Source: a virus
IMG/VR virus record: IMGVR_UViG_3300032117_000125
Location: 1-28,121 of that record
Strand: one strand, 5' to 3'
Length of the DNA: 28,121 nt
Positions 16,261 through 23,663 of this stretch are shown piece after piece (positions within the stretch are counted from its first letter, which is position 1; the number at the start of each line of letters is the position of its first letter). The position numbers and the translations under genes are program-made. The notes under the pieces were generated by a model, which was not told the origin of the DNA, did not search any database, and saw only the letters and a program-made list of their open reading frames with translations.

Positions 16261-17163
16261 TTATCCTTGAGTATCATTTACCATAACCCAGTTAGGGTTT
16301 TGTGCATTGCCAATATTAGTCCAAGTTATTGAATTTGTGTTGTTTACTGGGTTAAACGTAATAGTGCTGCCGTCATTAATCTGGAACCAGCCCGTAAATA
16401 CGTTTGAGTCTAGCCATACCACATTTTCATAAATACTTACATTATAGTTGGCTTGGACGCTATTGGCATCATTAAATATTACATTTTCCAAGACGTTGTA
16501 AAAATGGTTTGCCGTAGCGGTTTGGGTTGAGGCAAAAGAGGCTGGTTCACTAATAGTGTCATAGAAAACTGACTGGGTTGTGTTGGAATCGGCTAAATTA
16601 AGGTTTTCCGTAATAGAATCCAAGAAGGTAGACCGCGCGCTATTAGCATCGGCAAAAGTAAATCCTTCGCTAATTGCCTCTTGGAAAATACCTGCCTCAC
16701 TAATAATATCCCCAAATACAAAGTTTTCTGTAATAGAATCAAGTAACGCCGCTGTACTTGTTGGGGTATCGGCTAGATTAAAGTTTTCTGAACGGGATGC
16801 AGCAAATGCAGCCGCAATAGATGGGGTATCGGCTAAATTAAAGTTTTCGGCTATAGACTCGGCAAACTGAGCGGCAATAGATGCTGAATCAGCAAAACTA
16901 AAGTTTTCGGTTCTAGAAGTTGAGAATTGACCCGTAATTGTGGGTGTGTCGGCCAAGCTAAAGTTTTCTGATACTGACCCTAGGATTGCTGCTGTTATTG
17001 AGGCACTATCCGCATATTGGGCATCTTCGGTTACAGACTGGGCAAACTGGGCAGCTAGCGTTGCGGCGTCAGCAAAGTTCAAATTCTCCGTAGCAGCCAA
17101 TACATAAGCATTACCGCCAAGAGCAGCAAAAGGAGATTGAGCAAAGGCTGCGTATCCGAACAT
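16261..17163 (-). CDS. Tandem 20-residue repeat virion protein
   Basis: A 300-residue protein. After a short N-terminus (FGYAAFAQSPFAALGGNAYV) residues 25-244 are eleven tandem units of exactly 20 residues plus a partial twelfth (245 to about 264). The consensus is roughly (S/T)ENFNLADTxSxxAxFxxSI. The end (265-300) is different: ITFNPVNNTNSITWTNIGN, then NWVMVNDTQG. Such regular repeats suggest an elongated solenoid or shaft. It lies between the fibre cassettes and the collar fibre and starts with a TAATG overlap, so a fibre or tail role is likely. I recognise no named family. Confidence 0.8.
   Translation of the reverse strand: MFGYAAFAQSPFAALGGNAYVLAATENLNFADAATLAAQFAQSVTEDAQYADSASITAAILGSVSENFSLADTPTITGQFSTSRTENFSFADSASIAAQFAESIAENFNLADTPSIAAAFAASRSENFNLADTPTSTAALLDSITENFVFGDIISEAGIFQEAISEGFTFADANSARSTFLDSITENLNLADSNTTQSVFYDTISEPASFASTQTATANHFYNVLENVIFNDANSVQANYNVSIYENVVWLDSNVFTGWFQINDGSTITFNPVNNTNSITWTNIGNAQNPNWVMVNDTQG
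16372..17091 (-). repeat. 60-base tandem repeat array, 11 full units plus a partial one
   Basis: Eleven full in-frame units of 60 bases code for the 20-residue repeats, with a degenerate twelfth. Units are diverged at the DNA level but none shows an indel; Glu, Asn, Phe/Leu, Ala and Asp at fixed positions mark each unit. Confidence 0.85.
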
Positions 17164-17411
17164 TATCCGACTAAAGCCTTAATTTCATCTGCAGTTAAAC
17201 CAAGTGCAGTTAGTTTGGCTAATGCAGAAGCCTTTGCAGTTGCTTGTGCTGTTTCTTTTGCTGTTTCTGCTGCTTGTAATTCAGCTAATTTTGCTTGTGC
17301 TTGTGCCATATCATAAGACACTTCTTGTTCATTTACATCATAAGCAATATTGTTGCGAAATGAAATAACATCAGAGTTTAAAAAACAAATGGCTTCAAAA
17401 ATAGTAATCAT
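17163..17411 (-). CDS. Small fibre-partner protein, MITIFEA type
   Basis: An 82-residue protein. The start at 17411 is chosen because it overlaps the stop of the fibre gene as ATGA; a longer in-frame version starting at 17558 would run through the fibre gene. The N-terminal half ([20 protein letters not shown]) is beta-like and the C-terminal half (36-82) is Ala/Lys/Glu-rich helical, ending LTADEIKALVG. It follows fibre gene 17408-17845 as other small genes follow the other fibre genes here, so I infer an assembly chaperone or accessory subunit for that fibre. The following gene overlaps its stop as TAATG. Confidence 0.65.
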   Translation of the reverse strand: MITIFEAICFLNSDVISFRNNIAYDVNEQEVSYDMAQAQAKLAELQAAETAKETAQATAKASALAKLTALGLTADEIKALVG

Positions 17412-17845
17412 TGTGCTATTTCCATTAAAGTAATTGTATTTAAAACTGAATCTCCAAAAACATAATTTGTTCCAGCAGCAGCTCTTTGATATAAAGTATA
17501 TGTAGTAGATGAAGTTGTGGCTGGCGAATCTAAATAACAAATGTTTGAAGTTGACCAATTTGCTGCATTACATTCTATAAAACCGTTTGCTGGGCCAATA
17601 TTAGAACCACTACGATAAATTGTTATAAAACCAGCACTACTACTTTGATAAACAGCAAGTTGCACAATAATTAAAATTTTACTTGTTGAAAACAAAGGTG
17701 TAATTGAAGCAGAAAAACCTGTAGTTACAAATGAATTGCTAGTTGTAGATGAATAAGTTCCAGCATCATTATATGTAGCTTGAACTACTTGCACCACTTT
17801 TCCTGTGCCCGTTAGCATTCCCGGTTGTACGGTAGTTAAACTCAT
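17408..17845 (-). CDS. Receptor-binding/fibre domain protein
   Basis: A 145-residue beta-rich protein. Its pattern ([61 protein letters not shown]) matches a domain often found as the C-terminal tip of phage fibres, where it reads roughly kvLQvv, SASItP.s.SKIl, [12 protein letters not shown], itlmEi. Here it stands alone with almost no N-terminal shaft. The start overlaps the upstream partner gene as ATGA. It is probably a trimeric receptor-binding or decoration unit; how it attaches without an anchor is unclear. Confidence 0.65.
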   Translation of the reverse strand: MSLTTVQPGMLTGTGKVVQVVQATYNDAGTYSSTTSNSFVTTGFSASITPLFSTSKILIIVQLAVYQSSSAGFITIYRSGSNIGPANGFIECNAANWSTSNICYLDSPATTSSTTYTLYQRAAAGTNYVFGDSVLNTITLMEIAQ

Positions 17846-18000
17846 TGCGCAGCCTCCGGTGTATTACCTTCTGCAAGCCAAGCTAGGTATTGTTGGTAAT
17901 CGGTGTTGTCTGGGTCGAATGGGATGCAAGCACCGTCTGATGTACGAATGATGCAATTTGATATTGGGTTAAGAATATCTGGTGTTATTAACTTATACAT
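17842..18000 (-). CDS. Small tail-fibre partner protein, MYKLI type (52 residues)
   Basis: The start is ATG 18000, immediately after the stop of fibre gene 18001-19095; the stop TGA overlaps the next start. The protein begins [10 protein letters not shown] and has the motif [20 protein letters not shown] followed by GNTPEA. This motif (iP.DP.N.DYq.YL.Wla.GNTPe) is frequent in small phage proteins encoded beside tail fibre genes and in tail fibre assembly proteins. A second copy of the same type lies at 20938-21108 behind a fibre of the same type. I infer a fibre assembly chaperone or capping subunit. Confidence 0.72.
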   Translation of the reverse strand: MYKLITPDILNPISNCIIRTSDGACIPFDPDNTDYQQYLAWLAEGNTPEAAQ

Positions 18001-19095
18001 TTATAGCTCCGCAGAAAACGCTAAATAGGCAGTAACATCGCCATTACCCGTAAATCCAGTGTTTTGTCCTGTGGTCATAACGGCGCTTGAAGCATCAATC
18101 CCAAAATATCCATTAGACAAGCCCATTTGTGAGTTACCAAAAACTGAAAAACTAATTACATTTATACCACCATACACAATCCGATTATTTCCTCCAGCAG
18201 ACAAAGTAGGAAATGTTCGCATAGAAACTGGAAGTATTACAAAAACATAAGCTCTTGTTGCTGTACCAGCGTACCCATTTCCATATCCAGCATATCCACC
18301 ATTATTATCGTTTGCACTTAATTTTGAATAATAACGCTGACACAACGCTAACTCAGTACCATAGCTACGATACTCAAAGTTTGTTGCTGTAGTGCCGATT
18401 TCAAGCTGGACGCCGGTGATGTAGAAGGTTGCTCCGTTTGTGCCTACTACGGATGTTGCACCTGTTGCACCACGATAATCGCCTGATTGCCATGAGCCAG
18501 CAGTAGCTGAATAAGTTGAACCAACACCAAGACCTAAAAATACAGAAAGTCCTCTACCATTTGTTGTTAGCCAAGTTCCTGTTGTGCTTCCAGCAATAGT
18601 TACAGAAATAGAAGTCCAAGTATTAGCTACTGGAATAGAATATGTAAATGGATAAGACTGTGTTCTAGCATTGTTTTGTAACGCACCGCCAAAAGTTCCA
18701 GTTAATGAAGAATAAACTTGAAACGATAGGGTAACTGTTTTAGCATTAGCAGTTCCAAAGCCTAAATCAGCAACATTAAAACCTTCAATATATTGGGCAA
18801 TATTAAATAAATCACCGCTACCAACAGAATATGCAGAAGTGGATGTAACTCCAAGATAATTTGTAAATCCTACTGGCGGTGTTACTGGACCAGCGTTTTG
18901 TTGAATAGTTACTTTTGAGTTTTGAGTTGCATCGTAAAGCCAGCGGTCAAGAGTATAACTACCAGCGATAGAGCCTGAATATTGAGCACCAGCATTTCTT
19001 TGGTCAATAACCATCGCACCATTAATAATGCGATTTTTCCACGCAGTGCTAACTCCAGCAGAGCCTAACTGAGAAAGGATGTTTGATGTTGTCAT
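18001..19095 (-). CDS. Tail fibre/receptor-binding protein, RIINGAM type without anchor domain
   Basis: A 364-residue protein. It starts almost directly with KNRIINGAMVIDQRNAGA (20-37), continues with a carbohydrate-binding-like beta region (TLDRW, YIEGFNVADLGFGTANAK, SIPVANTWTSISVTIAGSTT), then GATFYITGVQLEIG and YRSYGTELALCQRYY, and a variable C-terminal tip (YSKLSANDNNGG onwards) ending AYLAFSAEL. This domain is common in phage fibre and virion proteins. The C-terminus is the likely receptor-binding part. Unlike its homologue at 21109-22452 it lacks the SGNGSTTAFT anchor region. It is followed by an MYKLI-type partner gene. Confidence 0.78.
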   Translation of the reverse strand: MTTSNILSQLGSAGVSTAWKNRIINGAMVIDQRNAGAQYSGSIAGSYTLDRWLYDATQNSKVTIQQNAGPVTPPVGFTNYLGVTSTSAYSVGSGDLFNIAQYIEGFNVADLGFGTANAKTVTLSFQVYSSLTGTFGGALQNNARTQSYPFTYSIPVANTWTSISVTIAGSTTGTWLTTNGRGLSVFLGLGVGSTYSATAGSWQSGDYRGATGATSVVGTNGATFYITGVQLEIGTTATNFEYRSYGTELALCQRYYSKLSANDNNGGYAGYGNGYAGTATRAYVFVILPVSMRTFPTLSAGGNNRIVYGGINVISFSVFGNSQMGLSNGYFGIDASSAVMTTGQNTGFTGNGDVTAYLAFSAEL

Positions 19096-19253
19096 TTAAG
19101 TTGGTCTTCCGTAGGTCTAGCAAGAGTTGGGTGTTCCCATTTAGCAATGTAATCGCCTTTGCCGTCTGAATCGTTTTGCAAAGTAATGACAGTCAAAAAG
19201 TCTTTATCTTCAAGGTTTGGGTAAATTGTTTTAATTTTTTCAAATAATGTCAT
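19092..19253 (-). CDS. Small fibre-partner protein, MTLFEK type (XkdW-like?)
   Basis: A 53-residue protein starting two bases after the stop codon of the C1q-type fibre gene and ending in a TGA that overlaps the next start. Sequence runs MTLFEKIKTIYPNLEDKDF, then VITLQNDSDGKGDYIAKWEH and PTLARPTEDQLK. The pattern of 'YP.L...DF' followed by 'LQND.DG.GdYI..W..P...PT.eqL' resembles the XkdW family of small phage proteins near tail genes; this is from memory and tentative. Residues about 20-47 are identical to the paralogue at 20283-20444 because of an 82-base perfect repeat. A fibre assembly or capping role is inferred. Confidence 0.7.
   Translation of the reverse strand: MTLFEKIKTIYPNLEDKDFLTVITLQNDSDGKGDYIAKWEHPTLARPTEDQLK
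19114..19195. repeat. 82-base perfect direct repeat, copy 1
   Basis: Identical base for base to 20305-20386 by eye. The copy covers most of the C-terminal half of the MTLFEK-type gene. The two genes diverge abruptly on both sides, so the identity looks like recent duplication or gene conversion rather than shared ancestry alone. Confidence 0.85.
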
Positions 19254-19254
19254 T

Positions 19255-20283
19255 TTATGCCGCCCTTACCAAAAAGCCTTGAAAGTTAGATTGTGTAGAA
19301 GTTCCTCTAAAAACGGGACTTGTTGCATTAAAATTTCCATAACATTCAACATAATCAGTTGTTCCATTGCAATATATTAAATACACACCTAAAGCTGAAC
19401 TAGAACTACCCCCTGATGTGATTTGTTGCACTTCATATTGAACACTTGACCCATTTTTATAAAATGCAATGCCTTGGACAACTGGATTTGTAGAAGCATC
19501 AACAGTTATTTGGGCATTAAACATATAATACCCAGCAACATTTGGAGTAAATCTATATGTTGATGTATTAAAGCAAGAAGCTGTATCAAATTGTTTGGTA
19601 TCAAATTGTGCTTTTGTCCATGTTGAACTTGTTACAGATTGGTTACTAGACATATAAGCACTAAACGCTGGCATATTACCGCTAACCATTACTGTGCCAG
19701 TAGCGCTGGGGAATGTGGCTGTATTGCTACCCGGTGTATTTAAAGTAGTAATTGTGCCAAGATATGAATTGGCTACAGAATTTGCCGTTGCAGGAATAGC
19801 ATTTAATACGCTAGACACATAGAAGCTTTCGGTGATAATTAAATCGCCAGCCGTTGCGCCCGTAGTCAAAACCACAGTAGTACCATTAGTCGCAGTATAG
19901 TCGGCAGAGCCTAGCAAAACACCATTACGATAGACTTGAATAAATCCCACTGTATAAGATGGCGGGGTAAATGTAGTCTGTCCTGCGGTTGCAGTAAATT
20001 CGGTCTGGGTGCGGTAGGCTGTGGTCGTTACGCCAGATGCTGGGATACCAAGATAGCGGGCTGAAATGTTGCCTGTACCAGTTGGAGGCGCAGCTGAGAA
20101 TGTTAGGGTCGTGCCTGAGACAGAGTAGGTTGATGGGTCTTGAACTACACCAGAGATTGCTACGAGAACTGAGGCCGTATTAGCTGGCGCTACAGAAGTA
20201 GTAAAGGCGGTTGTAGACCCGTTGCCACTAAATGTGTCTACAAGGAAGGCTACTTGAGAAGGCGATTGTCCGATATATGGCAT
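19255..20283 (-). CDS. Tail fibre with anchor domain and C1q-like tip
   Basis: A 342-residue protein. Residues 1-80 contain the fibre N-terminal module (MPYIGQSPSQ, then FSGNGSTTAFT, VQDPSTYSVSGTTLTFSAAP). Residues about 93-155 are a second, similar beta module (FTATAGQTTFTPPSYTVGF to AGDLIITESF). Residues about 196-342 form a C1q/TNF-like jelly roll beginning GTVMVSGNMPAFSAY and continuing FDTASCFNTSTYRFTPNVAG, YY, DYVECYGNF. C1q-like heads trimerise and are used by phages for receptor contact. Overlaps: start with the upstream partner gene as TAATG. Followed at once by an MTLFEK-type partner gene. Confidence 0.8.
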   Translation of the reverse strand: MPYIGQSPSQVAFLVDTFSGNGSTTAFTTSVAPANTASVLVAISGVVQDPSTYSVSGTTLTFSAAPPTGTGNISARYLGIPASGVTTTAYRTQTEFTATAGQTTFTPPSYTVGFIQVYRNGVLLGSADYTATNGTTVVLTTGATAGDLIITESFYVSSVLNAIPATANSVANSYLGTITTLNTPGSNTATFPSATGTVMVSGNMPAFSAYMSSNQSVTSSTWTKAQFDTKQFDTASCFNTSTYRFTPNVAGYYMFNAQITVDASTNPVVQGIAFYKNGSSVQYEVQQITSGGSSSSALGVYLIYCNGTTDYVECYGNFNATSPVFRGTSTQSNFQGFLVRAA

Positions 20284-20444
20284 TACGCTAATTGCTCCGC
20301 AGTTGGTCTAGCAAGAGTTGGGTGTTCCCATTTAGCAATGTAATCGCCTTTGCCGTCTGAATCGTTTTGCAAAGTAATGACAGTCATAAAATCTTGAATT
20401 GTGAGGCTAGGATATAAAGCCATGATTTTTTCGTATAAAGTCAT
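20283..20444 (-). CDS. Small fibre-partner protein, MTLYEK type (XkdW-like?)
   Basis: A 53-residue protein, MTLYEKIMALYPSLTIQDF to PTLARPTAEQLA. It overlaps the C1q-type gene upstream and the next C1q-type fibre downstream, each as TAATG. It is the paralogue of 19092-19253 and shares with it an 82-base perfect repeat; the N-terminal 17 residues differ at several positions, which may set partner specificity. Both copies of this type follow C1q-type proteins, while MYKLI-type partners follow RIINGAM-type fibres, which suggests a dedicated chaperone or accessory function. Confidence 0.7.
   Translation of the reverse strand: MTLYEKIMALYPSLTIQDFMTVITLQNDSDGKGDYIAKWEHPTLARPTAEQLA
20305..20386. repeat. 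82-base perfect direct repeat, copy 2
   Basis: Second copy of the sequence at 19114-19195. It lies within the MTLYEK-type partner gene, 1191 bases from the first copy, so recombination between copies would remove or duplicate exactly one fibre-plus-partner unit. Confidence 0.85.
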
Positions 20445-20938
20445 TATGCGCTCCTTACCATTGCTGCTTGGAAATAACTATTACTAATTCCACTTGAAAA
20501 AATTGGCAAGCTAGAAGCTACTTGCAATCCATATAACTCAACATAATCTGTTGTACCGTTCATGTAAATTAAAATAGTCATATTTGCAAGTGAAGCGGCA
20601 GGGGCACCAGCAGGATAAACTAAAGTTCCATATTTGAATAAAGAACTATTTTTATAAATTGCAATTTGAAATTGGCTATTTCCGCTTGAAGAATTAAAAT
20701 AAATATTTCCTGTTACCTGATAATAACCAGCTACAGTTGGTGTAAAACGATAATTTGTGGTGTTATCGTAACAAGAAGCAGTATCAAATTCTTTTGTATT
20801 TGCGGCAAGTTTTGTCCATGTATTACTAGAGATAGATTGGTTTGTTCCTAAATAAGCACTAAAAGCTGGCATATTGCCAGATACCATTACGGTTCCCGTA
20901 GACCCTGTAGAAGTTGCATCTATTACTGAGACTGACAT
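20444..20938 (-). CDS. C1q-like receptor-binding protein without anchor domain
   Basis: A 164-residue protein that is nearly all C1q/TNF-like jelly roll. GTVMVSGNMPAFSAYLGTNQ (15-34) leads into FDTASCYDNTTNYRFTPTVA, GYY, a Ser/Asn-rich loop, FQIAIYKNSSL and TDYVELYGLQV, ending YFQAAMVRSA. It matches the C-terminal half of the fibre at 19255-20283 from VMVSGNMPAFSAY onward, but has only about 14 residues before the domain. It may attach as a decoration or as an alternative tip. The start overlaps the MYKLI-type gene as TAATG; an MTLYEK-type partner follows. Confidence 0.78.
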   Translation of the reverse strand: MSVSVIDATSTGSTGTVMVSGNMPAFSAYLGTNQSISSNTWTKLAANTKEFDTASCYDNTTNYRFTPTVAGYYQVTGNIYFNSSSGNSQFQIAIYKNSSLFKYGTLVYPAGAPAASLANMTILIYMNGTTDYVELYGLQVASSLPIFSSGISNSYFQAAMVRSA

Positions 20939-21108
20939 TATGCTACTCCTTGTGTATCTGCTGGCTGGGCGACATTACCCTCAGATACCCATTTTAGGTA
21001 AGCTTGGTAATCTGTGTTGTCAGGGTCAAAAGGAATAAATGCGCCATCTGACAATCTTTGAACAGTATCTGACTTTTGTGTAATTTGATTTTTAATTAAC
21101 TTATACAT
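20938..21108 (-). CDS. Small tail-fibre partner protein, MYKLI type (56 residues)
   Basis: The ATG at 21108 directly follows the stop of fibre gene 21109-22452 with no gap; the stop overlaps the next start as TAATG. The protein begins MYKLIKNQITQ and carries [20 protein letters not shown] followed by VSEGN, the same motif as the protein at 17842-18000. Both copies follow fibres with the RIINGAM and LALCQRYY signatures. The motif is common in small proteins next to phage fibre genes; a chaperone or fibre-cap role is inferred. Confidence 0.72.
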   Translation of the reverse strand: MYKLIKNQITQKSDTVQRLSDGAFIPFDPDNTDYQAYLKWVSEGNVAQPADTQGVA

Positions 21109-22452
21109 TTATAGCTCCGCAGAAGCGTTAAAACTTCCAGTTGTTCCGCTAAATACATAAGTATCTCCAGAGCCAGCAGAATTAAACCCTAAAGATGGAC
21201 TATTTACTGTAGGGCCATTTGGGGCTAACGAATTGCTATTACTGTAAGTCCATGTGCCAGTAACAGTTATAGTTGGTATAGCCCTCATAGTTACAGGAAA
21301 ATTATAATTTAATGGGTATGTGTATCCAGTACTTGTTGCATAATTTCTTCCAAAAATTCCAAGACTTGATGATGCTGGGCTACCTAAATAGTAATAACGC
21401 TGACATAAAGCTAACTCTTGACCATACTGTCTATATTCAAATCCAGTAGCACTACTTCCTACTTCTAGTTGAACACCAGTAATGTAGAAGGTTGCTCCGT
21501 TTGTTCCTACTACTGATGTTGCGCCTGTGACTGATACATAAGTAGAACCAGACCAAGAACCAGCAGTTCCGCTTAATGTTGAGCCTGTACCCAAGCTGAA
21601 AAAAACACTAAATCCTTCGCCGTTTGTTGTTCCATAAGTTCCAGTTGTATCACCAGCAATAGTTATAAAAATTTGAGTCCATGTGTTTGCACTAGAAATT
21701 GTGTAACTAAATGGATAAGACCTAGTTCCATTTGGTGCATTTAAAGCACCTCCAAAAGTTCCAGTTAGGCTTGATTGAACCCAAAAAGAAACCGTTATAG
21801 TTTTAGCGTTAGCAGTCCCAAAGCCAAGGTCTGCTACGTTGTAGCCCTCAATAGGTTGTTGCAGACAAAACAATTCTCCGCTACCAACAGTATAGGAAGA
21901 TAAAGAAGTAACTTTAATGCTGTTATTAAATCCCGCTGGTGCTGTTGTAACTTGTTGAACGCTATATTTTGATGATTGGCTTAATCTGGCTTTCCATCTA
22001 TCTAATGTATATCCTTCTGCTGTAGGAGTAACACTAGCACCATTATTCCTTTGGTCAATAACCATCGCACCATTGATAATGCGGTTCTTCATAATAGAAG
22101 CATTACCAGCTCCTAATGTTGCATAAGTCATTGGTAGCGCTGTTACAGTGCCAAAAGAACTATTTTGAACTGTGCCTTGGCTTGGAGCAATAGTGTTAGT
22201 CTGTAAACTCGTGTATTCAACCCAAATGTTATTTGTGCCGCTTGGTGGAGCAGAAGTAAAAGTTAAAGTTGTACCAGATACAGTAAATGCACTTGATGGG
22301 TTTTGAACTACGTTAGCTACAGAGACAATAATCTGCGCTGCAGATACAACTGAAACCGGTAAAGTAAATGCCGTAGTTGAGCCGTTGCCTGAAAAATAAG
22401 CAACTTGTGGGGCGTACTGCTGGACGGAGAGCGAATTGCCGAGATATGCCAT
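21109..22452 (-). CDS. Tail fibre with anchor module and RIINGAM-type receptor-binding region
   Basis: A 447-residue protein. Residues 1-85 are the fibre N-terminal module (YFSGNGSTTAFTLPVSV, VQNPSSAFTVSGTTLTF, NNIWVEY). From about 121 comes MKNRIINGAMVIDQRNNGA, then a beta-rich region with TLDRW, QQPIEGYNVADLGFGTANAK and FSYTISSANTWTQIFITI, and the closing signature FYITGVQLEVGSSATGF plus YRQYGQELALCQRYY. After that the sequence is unlike its homologue at 18001-19095 and ends GSFNASAEL, so this C-terminal tip is probably the variable receptor-binding region. Followed without a gap by the MYKLI-type partner. Confidence 0.82.
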   Translation of the reverse strand: MAYLGNSLSVQQYAPQVAYFSGNGSTTAFTLPVSVVSAAQIIVSVANVVQNPSSAFTVSGTTLTFTSAPPSGTNNIWVEYTSLQTNTIAPSQGTVQNSSFGTVTALPMTYATLGAGNASIMKNRIINGAMVIDQRNNGASVTPTAEGYTLDRWKARLSQSSKYSVQQVTTAPAGFNNSIKVTSLSSYTVGSGELFCLQQPIEGYNVADLGFGTANAKTITVSFWVQSSLTGTFGGALNAPNGTRSYPFSYTISSANTWTQIFITIAGDTTGTYGTTNGEGFSVFFSLGTGSTLSGTAGSWSGSTYVSVTGATSVVGTNGATFYITGVQLEVGSSATGFEYRQYGQELALCQRYYYLGSPASSSLGIFGRNYATSTGYTYPLNYNFPVTMRAIPTITVTGTWTYSNSNSLAPNGPTVNSPSLGFNSAGSGDTYVFSGTTGSFNASAEL

Positions 22453-22453
22453 G

Positions 22454-22780
22454 TTATACCGCTGTCAAAGCTGAAATCCAAACATCACCAGAAGTGGCTG
22501 CGCTATTTACTACAGATAATGAATCACTTGCAATCATAACTACTCTATTGCCTTGAATGACCTCAATTGAACCGCCAACAGGAATAGTGGCTTGATAAAC
22601 CAAATAATAGTTCACTGAGCTGCGAGTAATATATACCGAAGTTGTAATAGGAGCATTAGTTGTATTTGATACGATGCAGCTAGAAATAGCAACTGTACCT
22701 GAGGAGATACTAGAAATTACAGTAGAGGCTGATGTGCCTACGTTCTTTGCTGCATACGAGGTATTTGAATAAGTAGTCAT
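22454..22780 (-). CDS. Small beta-rich virion protein
   Basis: A 108-residue protein of alternating short strands: VISSISSGTVAISSCIVSNT, TTSVYITRSSVNYYLVYQ, IPVGGSIEVIQGNRVVM, DSLSVVNSAATSGDVWI. The central 'IPxGGSIEVIxGxRVVM' pattern is shared by small proteins found near fibre genes of many phages. It lies one base from each neighbour. I infer a fibre- or tail-associated structural subunit; no enzymatic residues are seen. Confidence 0.6.
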   Translation of the reverse strand: MTTYSNTSYAAKNVGTSASTVISSISSGTVAISSCIVSNTTNAPITTSVYITRSSVNYYLVYQATIPVGGSIEVIQGNRVVMIASDSLSVVNSAATSGDVWISALTAV

Positions 22781-22781
22781 G

Positions 22782-23654
22782 TTAGCCCATCATAAATGAT
22801 AAAAAGTACGCAACGTCATTAGAAGCGCCAGCAGCCCAAACTGGGGGTGTGCTTGAACCTTGCGAAGTTAAAACCTGTCCAGTCGAACCATACTGTCCGT
22901 TAAATGCCACCGCACTAGCAGCATTAATTGTCATCGCATCGGTAGCAGCATTATTAATCGTAAAGTGAATAGCGTTTGAGCTATTTGTACCAACAGTTAA
23001 GTCAGTACTTTGCGCATATAAATACACCATGCTAGGCGAATTTAGAGGTCCAGTCCCTGTATAAGTAGAACTATTAATACCAAAGTCGCCATAGTTTGTT
23101 GAAGCTGTGCCGCCATCAGAACTTACAATATAGTCTGCAGAAGCTGCTGTGCCATTTAAACTATTTTGGATAATCATCTGGGCGTAACTATTTACGCTAG
23201 TTTGATAAGAAGCAAAAATGCCTGTATCCGAATAAGTTAAAGTACCGTAGTTGTATGGCCCTTTGTTTGTAGAACCTGTAGTACTAGCAGTTGTTGTAAG
23301 GCTGTTCAGCGACGCAGACGAACCAGTATAGATTGAGGTTTCGGCTGGATATGTACAAAATACCGTTAATGAATTTGATGTACTAAAACTAACTTTAGAT
23401 GGCTGTGTGCCCGCACTATTTGCATAAACTGTAGTGCGCTGTAAAGTGTTTGGGGTACCAGATACGATTGTGCCAAGACCCACTTCCCATGTATATCCAG
23501 CAGGGTCGTAGATTGTGTAATAGGTTGTGTTGCCGTTACCAATGCCCGAGACAAAAGACTGATAGCCGTTAACAGCGCCAGCTAAATTAACAGTCCCTGT
23601 ACCGGTAGATACTGTACCGGTTTCTTGTACTCGGTCAGCAACAATAAAGGTCAT
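22782..23654 (-). CDS. Tail fibre/spike protein with common DRVQETGT N-terminal anchor
   Basis: A 290-residue protein. The N-terminus (VADRVQETGTVSTGTGTVNL, GAVNGYQSF, WEVGLGTIVSGTPNTLQRT) is a very widespread anchor module of phage tail fibres and related proteins. Residues about 110-290 are a Ser/Thr/Asn-rich shaft with short strands (NYGTLTYSDTGIF, NYGDFGINSSTYTG, NAIHFTINNAATDAMTINAA, GQYGSTGQVLTSQGS). It ends after AYFLSFMMG without the usual long chaperone domain. It is the first clear fibre gene in transcription order. Confidence 0.75.
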   Translation of the reverse strand: MTFIVADRVQETGTVSTGTGTVNLAGAVNGYQSFVSGIGNGNTTYYTIYDPAGYTWEVGLGTIVSGTPNTLQRTTVYANSAGTQPSKVSFSTSNSLTVFCTYPAETSIYTGSSASLNSLTTTASTTGSTNKGPYNYGTLTYSDTGIFASYQTSVNSYAQMIIQNSLNGTAASADYIVSSDGGTASTNYGDFGINSSTYTGTGPLNSPSMVYLYAQSTDLTVGTNSSNAIHFTINNAATDAMTINAASAVAFNGQYGSTGQVLTSQGSSTPPVWAAGASNDVAYFLSFMMG

Positions 23655-23663
23655 TTAAAACCC

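Noticed and set aside
17412-17558. N-terminal extension of the MITIFEA-type gene to 17558
   Set aside because: The extension would lie wholly in the preceding fibre gene and reads as Phe/Tyr/Asn-rich shadow sequence; ATG 17411 gives an ATGA overlap like the other genes here.
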